Source of the DNA: Glandiceps talaboti
Taxonomy: Eukaryota > Hemichordata > Enteropneusta > Spengelidae
DNA: 12,000 nt
Direction of reading: 5' to 3'
Assembly: GCF_964340395.1 (NCBI RefSeq)
Contig: NC_135549.1
Coordinates: forward strand, 25,195,342-25,207,341
The translations under genes were made by a program, and so were the position numbers. This document shows, piece by piece, positions 1 through 7,003 of this stretch. The stretch's first letter is position 1, and each line of letters starts with the position of its first letter. The notes below the pieces were generated by a model that made no database searches, was not told the DNA's origin, and was given only the letters and a program-made list of their open reading frames with translations.

Positions 1-170
1 GGGAATAACAATTTAAGTATCTACTATCCTGGAGACAATATTATTTGGCATATATATCATCAATCATTTTATTTGGCATGCCCTTTTCACAATTATATGT
101 TATGATGTTGGGGGGGGGGGGGGTGTTTTCATGTTTATAACTGTTTTTATTATTTTTTTGTACTTGACAG
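1..170 (+). other. COG5 intron, 3' part
   Basis: This is non-coding intron leading to exon A, with a T-rich acceptor tract. It holds a 14-base G run at 110-123 and nothing else I recognise. The donor lies outside the window. Confidence 0.8.
110..123 (+). repeat. Poly-G run (14)
   Basis: Fourteen consecutive G bases lie about 47 bases before the COG5 exon A acceptor. Runs of this length are often polymorphic and prone to sequencing length errors. Confidence 0.9.
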
Positions 171-305
171 GCCGCCAAAGGAAGCAGGGGAACAATCACC
201 TGAATCACCATGTTCACTTTATATGAAAGAATTGCAGGGTTTTATAGCCAGAGTACAGTCAGATTATTTAACACAGTTCAAATGTCGAGAGTTCACCATG
301 GACAG
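171..305 (+). CDS. COG5: COG5 exon A (first coding exon in window)
   Basis: The acceptor is tacttgacag ending at 170 and the donor is GTAAAA from 306. The first base completes a codon begun upstream; codons run from 172, and the exon ends with AG of a split Ser codon. It encodes residues 1-44, from [13 protein letters not shown] through the core [14 protein letters not shown] to REFTMD. An ATG at 210 lies in another frame and is not a start. Confidence 0.92.
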
Positions 306-3300
306 GTAAAATATGTTGTTTCTATAGACCCCTCATACCTCACACACACACACACACACACACATGCACGTGCACACACATACATACACACACTCACATG
401 CACACACACACGCACATGCACACACATACACACGCCTGCATGCACGCACCCATACATACACAATCACACATGCACACATGCACGCATACAAACACACATA
501 CACACGCACACTCTGACACACACATACACTGACACATGTGCAGATCATAACCAACTCCTTTTCAGCTGCATCATCATATAAGCAATGACCAAATGTACAA
601 AGGGAAGTTTTTTGACATATTGATTTCATCTTTTCATAATAGTGTTCTGCCTTTAGCCTGTCGTACTGTTGAATTGTTTGTACGGCATGCAAGTCTACTG
701 AGACCATTAGGTGAAGGAGGTAAGATGAAGTTAGCTGCTGACTTTGCACAGGTGAGTCAAGCTTCAAATTAACAGACTGAGTTGTTTAAAAATTTCAACT
801 TACAGACATTTTCCTGTCTGTTAGTCATACAAAAAATATTATTTTTTATATCAAATTATTACATTCCACTTTGTACAATGTAAATTGTTCAAAATTCTAG
901 ACCACAAGGTATAAAATATATTCTACTTTGGAAATTCAATTATGTTAATAAATGTTAATGGCAAAAGAAGACGTCACCAAAAAAATGAGACTAGTTTCCA
1001 AGTCTTTTTGACTCTATGAGTGTGAGTAGAAATTTTCATTTGTCATCACACATAATGCTTATAACTGGTATCACTTTCTAATCAGTAAATTTTGTTTCTA
1101 CTTTCAGATGGAGTTAGCAGTAGCTCCTTTCTGTAGGAGAATCACAGACTTAGGACGTCATTACAAACTATTGAGATCTTTCAGACCTTTACTATTCCAA
1201 ACAGCAGAGCACATAGTAAGCAGTTCAGCCCTTGGTGAAATCATACCATACAGTACTGTATTACATTTCCTATTTGCAAAGGCACCTCCAGAGTTCAAAT
1301 CACCTCATCAGGTAGGATTCAGTTCAAGGCTCATAGTTTAGATTTGAGTACAAAAATGACCCAAACTTTAGTATATTTTTTTTCAAGAGATTTCAATTTT
1401 TTATATTTCTTTCATATTAGAAATTACTTGTGTTCTGTTTACAAGTACATAGAGACAGTGGGCATACATATATTCTGATTACTCATACAATGTACAAATT
1501 ATGATCCTTGCAATTTGTGGGAGCACCAACATTTGCTAGTGATGTACAATTCTCAGTACCTGCAATAGCATTTTACCTTATGCTAGAGGGTCAAATTAGA
1601 ACAAGAAGGTTGATTTCTTGTCACGCACCCCTATTGTAATTTATGTGTAGTGCATGGAGTGGAAGTTTTAGTGTCGACCTAAAAATCAAATAGTCATTAT
1701 GTTTATGACACATCTAGATGGTTAAATTCTATTACAGGTACCAAGAATTGCTCTATGTGTTCAATACATTTTATTCATGCAACTCTACAAACATCCCTGT
1801 CACTAGTAGCATTTGATTACTTATGAAGTTATGTCCACTATAAAGTAGACTAATTCATCACTTTCATGACATCTGTGTGACCATAGACCCTCCACTAACT
1901 ATGGCATGACACACATCTAGACATTCCTTGAGGCATGCAAACAGGAATGCATTGAATCCAAACAAGAATTTCAAATCTCTCCATTCTCTTAACATGCTTC
2001 AAAAACCAATATATATATATATATAATCTTTGTTCTTGGAAGAGGTATTGAAGAGGTATTCTTTTGGGTGACATGTTTACAATTTGATGTAAATTTATGC
2101 AAAAAAAGACACATGACATAGTACTTCAGGATCACACGAAGGTCATGTTAGTCAACTATTCTTTGTGAGGATTTAATATTAAGTACATGTATTTTTATGA
2201 TTTTTGACTGAAAGATATTTTTGGTCTGCCAAAATATTATCAAAAATGATTTTTGTGTTTCAATATTTTTCTGTTGTGCTCAGTAGGCTGCCATTTACCA
2301 ATTGATTATAATCTTGCAGGTTGCTGATTGGTCAGCCAGTAGATACTCACAATGGTTAGATGATCACACATCGGAAAAGGAAAGACTTACATTGATAAGG
2401 TGAGTAACATTCAGAACTGAAATCAAACTTTTCAAATTGTGAAGAGATGTTTTTTCCAAAAACTAATTAGAATGTAAAGCTTTTTACTACATATGGTAAA
2501 GTATCTGCATACAGTGTTTTTGCTCAGGTCAGGGTTGGTAGATATCGACACTAATGGTGAATATAGCTTTGGCCATAGAAATCCAATCAAAATGGTGATG
2601 TGAAGTGCTTATTAAGGAAAATAATGTTTCTGAAAATATGCCTTGAAAAGTTATGCTTGAAATGTTATTTCCGTGAATTTGAATAGGACATATTTACATA
2701 ATGTCTATAAAAGAGAATTTAATAACTGTAATTATTACATACATACATATATGTACCAGTGATTTGCATTTACATCACAGTGAAGTGCTAACAATATTAT
2801 CACATACCTGTTTACAATGAGCATTATTGTTCCATTAATGGATAGTTATATGTTTGTTAGTATTTTGGAGTTTTTCGAATAAATAGTCTAATAATGGTAC
2901 CCCAAGACATGTGCATGGGGTACTCTAGTCTCGGTTACCCAGTCGTTTAGGGCATAACCCCCCAGCAGAGTCTCGGATAATACAATGTCGATGATTGTAA
3001 CAAGATGGCCGGCCACACGTGAGCTGACCCATAACATATGGTCGCAACTCTTGCCAAGAGTATTTTGATTTAGCTCTTGACAAAGATGGGTTTCAAAATG
3101 TTTATACCATGATTTCTGTAAAATATATACAGAGTTGATGAAAAAAACAGAATCATTTTTGTCCAGTCAGTGACTCTCCCAGATCTCGTCAGTGACCATT
3201 TTGCTCCTTACAATAGGCGACATTGTATTTTCCCAGACTCTGCTGGGGAGTTATGCCCTCAACATCAAGAGGCTGGGTAACAAGACTATGGGTACTCCAG

Positions 3301-3510
3301 GCAGTTGCTATGTTTTCACTCACTTTGAGATAATTTCATTATTTCTCAGTTTATCTATTCTTACCATAAACATATATTTACATATTTTTTAGGGGTACTC
3401 TGGAAGCATATGTGCAATCAGTGAGGGCAAGACAAGGCAAAGAGTTTGCCAACATATATCCCATTATGCTGCAGTTACTTCAACAAGGACTTCAAACTTT
3501 AGAACAATAA
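171..3510 (+). CDS. COG5: Conserved oligomeric Golgi complex subunit 5, C-terminal part (5 exons)
   Basis: The coding join is 171-305, 643-751, 1108-1311, 2320-2399 and 3393-3510. It gives 214 residues plus TAA, and every intron has GT-AG ends and matching phases. COG5 is part of lobe B of the eight-subunit COG complex, which tethers retrograde vesicles within the Golgi and so keeps glycosylation enzymes in place. Recognition rests on long stretches that match animal COG5 as I know it: [14 protein letters not shown] (residues 15-28), [18 protein letters not shown] (64-81), [11 protein letters not shown] (82-92), [10 protein letters not shown] (102-111), SQWLDDH (158-164) and [15 protein letters not shown] (179-193). 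Human COG5 is about 840 residues, so this is roughly the last quarter and the N-terminal helical bundle lies upstream of the window. There is no signal peptide or membrane segment, as expected for a peripheral cytosolic protein. No frameshift or stop interrupts it. Family assignment is very secure; it comes from memory of the family, not from a search. Confidence 0.96.
306..642 (+). other. COG5 intron A-B
   Basis: This 337-base intron runs from GTAAAA to cataatag. Most of it is the CA-rich tract at 341-539. The apparent His/Thr-rich and Cys/Val-rich open frames on both strands are translations of that repeat. Confidence 0.9.
341..539 (+). repeat. CA-rich microsatellite, perfect then degenerate
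   Basis: A perfect (CA)12 at 341-364 is followed by about 175 bases of interrupted CA with CATG, CATA and CGCA variants. It starts 35 bases after the exon A donor and reads as CA on the COG5 sense strand. Confidence 0.92.
643..751 (+). CDS. COG5: COG5 exon B
   Basis: The acceptor chosen is cataatag ending at 642. It supplies T to complete AGT (Ser45) and then reads [17 protein letters not shown] and on to LAADFAQ (residues 46-81). The donor is GTGAGT at 752 and the exon ends in phase 0. A second AG at 655-656 has a pyrimidine-rich lead, but using it would shift the frame into a stop, so the upstream site is preferred. Confidence 0.9.
752..1107 (+). other. COG5 intron B-C
   Basis: This 356-base AT-rich intron has a GTGAGT donor and a pyrimidine-rich acceptor. 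I see no repeat or other element in it. Confidence 0.88.
1108..1311 (+). CDS. COG5: COG5 exon C
   Basis: This 204-base exon holds exactly 68 codons in phase 0 at both ends. The acceptor is tctactttcag and the donor is GTAGGA. It encodes residues 82-149, beginning [16 protein letters not shown] and ending PPEFKSPHQ. It is the most strongly COG5-like block in the window. The ATG at 1108 is an internal Met, and reading on into the intron to 1341 is an artefact. Confidence 0.96.
1312..2319 (+). other. COG5 intron C-D
   Basis: This 1008-base intron holds a short AT repeat at 2009-2025. The open frame at 1895-2119 on the opposite strand has no recognisable protein features. Nothing else is seen. 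Confidence 0.88.
2009..2025. repeat. (AT)n microsatellite
   Basis: About eight AT units lie within the COG5 intron between exons C and D. Confidence 0.85.
2320..2399 (+). CDS. COG5: COG5 exon D
   Basis: This 80-base exon is too short for a simple open-frame search. The acceptor is ataatcttgcag and the donor is GTGAGT from 2400. It reads [16 protein letters not shown] then [10 protein letters not shown] (residues 150-175) and ends with AG of a split Arg codon. The SQWLDDH..SEK.RL pattern is characteristic of the COG5 C-terminus. Confidence 0.93.
2400..3392 (+). other. COG5 intron D-E
   Basis: This 993-base intron contains the inverted-repeat element at about 2911-3303. Bases 2400-2910 are AT-rich with a few ACAT repeats near 2739 and no other structure. 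The open frame at 3192-3392 spans one arm of the element and the acceptor tract and is not a gene. Confidence 0.88.
2911..3303. mobile_element. Inverted-repeat element, MITE-like, in COG5 intron
   Basis: Two arms about 230 bases apart are reverse complements. The best block is 2945-2990 against 3218-3263, matching 42 of 46 positions without gaps. An outer block TAGTC..GTTACCCAG (2926-2942) pairs with 3273-3288. The similarity continues inward less clearly, to about 3020 and 3190. There is no transposase frame inside, so it is best read as an old nonautonomous DNA transposon or foldback element. I could not identify target-site duplications, so the outer ends are approximate and no superfamily can be named. 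It sits wholly within the intron between COG5 exons D and E. Confidence 0.75.
3393..3510 (+). CDS. COG5: COG5 last coding exon
   Basis: The acceptor is acatattttttag. The first G completes Arg176, and the exon then reads [18 protein letters not shown] and ends [16 protein letters not shown] before TAA at 3508-3510. The end point and terminal helix agree with the usual COG5 C-terminus, so the native stop is intact. Confidence 0.94.
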
Positions 3511-3970
3511 GTCATTTTACCATACTGACTTGAAACAAAAGGGGAACACATAGTGGTTGTGACTGGATATTTAGGAAATGGTACTGAAATATCATTGCGA
3601 AGGACTGATATAGAGATACGTGTATATACAGCCATTGAAATAATGCCTGACTAGACAGGAATTGTTGCTGTTTGGGAAGAAATGCAGTTAACAATGTCTA
3701 GATTTGGAGGATTACAATCAAGTGTAGTGAGATTGTCATGCTAAAATGCTGGCTGGACAGGGAGAGACTTCTAAACATCAATAAGGAATGGCTAACCAGA
3801 CAGCAAGACTTACATTGAAGTGATGTATTACAATTCTTCAAGTACAATATTTGGAGATATATATTTACATCAGCTGGTAGTGACTGGTTCTTATTTGGTA
3901 GTGGGATTTTACCTATCATGCATGATAATGATATGAACAGTATGTCAGGTGACAAGTAACAAGGCACTGA

Positions 3971-4040
3971 GGTCAAAGGTCGAAAAGTCAGAACGGGCAA
4001 GTGTGGGTCAAAGGTCAAGCAGTCAGAACTAGCAAGTGTA
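3971..4040 (+). repeat. 35-bp tandem duplication in COG5 3'UTR
   Basis: Two adjacent 35-base units, 3971-4005 and 4006-4040, match at 29 of 35 positions by eye. Each starts GGTCAAAGGTC and contains AGTCAGAAC and GCAAGTGT. No third copy is visible. The equal lengths and lack of a gap indicate a local tandem duplication that has since diverged. Confidence 0.85.
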
Positions 4041-4374
4041 ACGGCAATGAAGATACATACTTTAAAAAAGCCAATTCCTATGCATGGCTTGATTTATTTT
4101 GCAGATAGAAAACTATCATTGTTTAACCATTTTAAAATAATTGTGTGGGAGATGGTTTAATTTGTGAAATGAGTTGGCACAGGGGAAAAACAACGATGTC
4201 GTATTAAGGAAATTTGTGTAGAATATTTGTAAATTAATGACTTCATGGAAATCATTATGAGGAGACTTATATTAATGATTTGGTATTATTTTATTATTTT
4301 ATGGATTAAAAGATTTATTGCATGAAGCTAGAGGAATATTGTGATGGAAATATTGAGATTCTTTCATTCATGGA

Positions 4375-4380
4375 AATAAA
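4375..4380 (+). terminator. COG5: COG5 polyadenylation signal AATAAA
   Basis: This is a canonical AATAAA about 865 bases past the stop. It is followed within about 20 bases by a T- and GT-rich stretch (about 4396-4415), the usual arrangement for cleavage near 4392-4405. A second AATAAA at 4593-4598, after the GT repeat, could serve as a distal alternative. Confidence 0.65.
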
Positions 4381-4400
4381 ATATAAAAAGACAGTATTTG

Positions 4401-4553
4401 TATTTTTGTTTCTGAAAATATGGATGATTTTGTATTTCACCATCTTCTCTAGATTCTCAGTAACAATTTTTGCACAAGCGAACTTTAACTAAGGTTCAGT
4501 AGTGCTGTGTGCATGATAAAGTGTTAGCCCTACTTGTGTCTGTGCTGTCTGTA

Positions 4554-4584
<31 letters not shown>

Positions 4585-5209
4585 CTACCTAAAATAAAAA
4601 AACTACTGGTCCATGTACCCTGACAGTAGGTGGGGAATTGATAACTATTAGTGTCTGATTGTTCAAGGAAGAATGATCAGATAAGTATTATGCAAATTGA
4701 GTCTGAAAAATATTGATTAAAAACTTTAACTGAATAATTACTTATTCATTGGTCTAAAATTTGATGAGGATGTGTCTGGGGGTGGCTACTAAGATTATGT
4801 TGATATGCAAATTATGTCTACACAGATGTGATTTTTAGGCAGGAACATAAACTCAATATCTGCTGCTCAAAGTGGTCTGGAAATTAGTGGAAATGTTTCC
4901 AGGGATGTCGAAATGAAGAAGTATTCAAGACATGGTCACACATTTGATATGTAAAGTAGGTCTTCAATTTGGAATATTAGGGTAAAAACGGGGGAGTAAA
5001 TAAATATATATTGCCAAGAAATTAAGTCAAAATTCCATAGCAGCCATGAATATATCGAAAAGATTTTTTTTCAAGACATATCGTCTCTTGATATTTGCAT
5101 GAAATAATTGTTCTGACCCAAAATTAAAATCAAATTTCGAACCATCATGTCCTCCACAACTTATTGTTATGTGAATAATTTTATATTTACAGTTATACAC
5201 ACTCTTAGA
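4401..5209. other. Spacer between the two convergent genes
   Basis: About 0.8 kb of AT-rich sequence lies between the two polyadenylation regions. It holds the GT repeat at 4554-4581 and a second AATAAA on the + strand at 4593-4598. I see no promoter, RNA gene or coding exon. Confidence 0.7.
4554..4581 (+). repeat. (GT)14 microsatellite
   Basis: A perfect GT dinucleotide run of 28 bases lies about 175 bases beyond the COG5 polyadenylation signal. Confidence 0.92.
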
Positions 5210-5233
5210 CATAAGGGGAAAACAAATTTTAAT

Positions 5234-5243
5234 TTTATTTATT
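5234..5243 (-). terminator. Overlapping AATAAA polyadenylation signals
   Basis: The + strand reads TTTATTTATT, which is two overlapping AATAAA hexamers (5234-5239 and 5238-5243) on the - strand, about 165 bases past the stop. GT-rich sequence (complement of 5191-5205) lies downstream, where a cleavage-stimulating element is expected. Confidence 0.6.
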
Positions 5244-5268
5244 GAAAGCTTTACTGTCAACCAATTCA

Positions 5269-5274
5269 TTTATT
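5269..5274 (-). terminator. Proximal AATAAA polyadenylation signal
   Basis: A single AATAAA on the - strand lies about 130 bases past the aminopeptidase stop, closer than the pair at 5234-5243. Either could be used; sequence alone cannot say which dominates. Confidence 0.5.
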
Positions 5275-5405
5275 CTTTGCGGTTTTACATTGCAATGTAA
5301 AAAAATCATAACACTTGTGCAGTATTTGGTAAGGTAAAAAGAAATAAAAAAAGTTGAGGGGTTACAACATCTTCATCTCTATGGTTCAACATTATCAGTG
5401 ACAAA

Positions 5406-5723
5406 CTATCCATGATAGTGGCCTATCAACTGATAAATGGCTTCAGATGTTCTCGATACCTTCTCCCCTCCAAATTTCCCATCTTGAATGAGAGCTCCGT
5501 TGTCAAAGCGACGAGGTGAACTGACGTCTGGTCTTGGAATATCAGCCTTGGTCTCTTTGGCACTGGTTGTCATGGTAGCCGTGACATCAAGGAGCCATTC
5601 CTTCATACTGTCTTTGTTTCTGTTCATCCAGGCGATATTTGTCTCAACTCGTTCAATGGCGTCGTAAAATCCACTGGCGTCAGACTCTGACATGTCATAG
5701 TGACGAGAACCGAATGCTTTGAG
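5406..5723 (-). CDS. M1 aminopeptidase terminal exon with long tail
   Basis: The acceptor is aatatttacag and the frame is phase 0. The exon holds 105 codons and TAG (complement of 5406-5408). Residues 322-365, LKAFGSRHYD to NIAWMNRNKDSMKEWL, match the normal end of M1 enzymes. The last 61 residues go beyond it: they are polar, with a Thr/Ser stretch, PRPDVSSPRRFDNG and GGEKVSRTSEA, and end QLIGHYHG. No C-terminal hydrophobic stretch is present, so a GPI anchor is unlikely. Confidence 0.93.
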   Translation of the reverse strand, partial: LKAFGSRHYDMSESDASGFYDAIERVETNIAWMNRNKDSMKEWLLDVTATMTTSAKETKADIPRPDVSSPRRFDNGALIQDGKFGGEKVSRTSEAIYQLIGHYHG

Positions 5724-6925
5724 CTGTAAATATTCATAATATACGGTGGCCGATAAGTGACAAGATAAAACATAAATTTGTAACACAATTAGTTAAATAT
5801 TCAATACAAAAACTTACAACATTTACGTCAAACCTTTAATTTCGAGCATTTCTTTCACATGCAAAATTGAATTTGAAACACTTCAAACTAATAACACTGT
5901 GAATGTTGCAATATTAGCTATGAATATTCCCATGTGTTGGGGTTAGTTTGGATATCGCAATACCCAAGTACAAGTAAGGATTGAAGGTAGGCTCCGGAAC
6001 TTGCGTGAGGCTTTCGGGAGGGTCTAAATGATTAGAAAGCATATGGAACTATATTTTCGTATTCATATTTATTAACAACACAGGCAACAGGTGTCACTTT
6101 TCCACTGGTTTCTACCCAATCAAAATGAAACATGCGAAAAGCCTCACCTTATACTTAAAGTAACAGTACATGAGTGTCATGACTTGTATTCAAAACATGG
6201 CCTAGTATAGAACATATTTTCTTCATGAAACTAAAAGGTTATGAGATATTATGAAAGTTTTCATAAGTAAATATTCGACCATTTTTAGTGCAATTGGAGT
6301 GCTGTGGATTAAACATTTGTTTGCCAACCTACAAACTTCTCTGTAAGGCCAAATAAAAAAGTTGTTTAGTTCCAGTTACCCAACCCCACCTAGTTTTTCG
6401 CGCTGACCCTAAATTCTTTTTTTACATATTCAATAAAAAAATAAGGAAATCGCAAAAATTGTGAAGTCTCACAAGAAGTAGTGGATGCAGAAAACTGACA
6501 TCAACTGAAAAAGACAATATAAAACTATTCTTTCAATCTGTAATGGCTGTACATCTGATGAGAAGCAGCCAATAACACAGAGACCATATGGAAAACAACA
6601 GAAAACATAACTATCTGAACTAGACACTCACATATGAAAAAAAAATTTATCTACCTACCCCACCTATTTTAAAATTGAATGTAATCGGAGCCACACAATT
6701 TTTTTTTACGCCTAAGTAGAAACGTTTTTTAAATATACACTTAGTATTAACTCACCTGATCAAGGTCATACTGAGTATTCATATAATCTTGGAAGTTCCA
6801 GATAGTGTTATAAGTCAACCTGGAATAAAAAAGTAAATCTTAACACGTCTGTCTGTCTGTTTGTCTGTCTGCCTGTCCATCTGTCCAACCATATGTATGC
6901 ACCCACCCACCCACCCGTCTGTCTA

Positions 6926-7003
<78 letters not shown>

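Larger units (their letters stand above)
3511..4400 (+). other. COG5: COG5 3' untranslated region (end approximate)
   Basis: The region from the COG5 stop to the likely cleavage site has no conserved coding frame. It is AT-rich and holds the 35-bp tandem duplication at 3971-4040. The end is inferred from the AATAAA at 4375-4380 and the T/GT-rich stretch that follows, so the exact cleavage base is unknown. Open frames on the opposite strand here (3512-3694, 3698-4018) look like chance. Confidence 0.7.
5210..5405 (-). other. M1 aminopeptidase 3'UTR (end approximate)
   Basis: This is the short region downstream of the TAG at 5406-5408, read on the - strand. It contains three AATAAA copies and no conserved frame. 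The end is inferred from the signals at 5234-5243, with T-rich and then GT-rich sequence on the - strand at about 5191-5225. An upstream signal at 5269-5274 could give a shorter form. Confidence 0.6.

Noticed and set aside
210-767. Long open frames on both strands (His/Thr-rich on +, Cys/Val-rich on -)
   Set aside because: They are translations of the CA-rich microsatellite. The + frame overlaps COG5 exon A out of frame.
2896-2923. Short inverted pair GTACCCC / GGGGTAC beside the left arm of the element
   Set aside because: Seven bases of pairing is too short to set the element's end, and the partner at the right end is imperfect.
3512-4018. Two - strand open frames in the COG5 3'UTR
   Set aside because: Neither shows a recognisable domain or splice context, and both lie antisense to a clear 3'UTR. 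Low-complexity Leu/Ser content fits chance.
5027-5269. 80-codon open frame on the - strand beyond the aminopeptidase stop
   Set aside because: It is downstream of the gene's stop, overlaps its polyadenylation signals, and has no family features.
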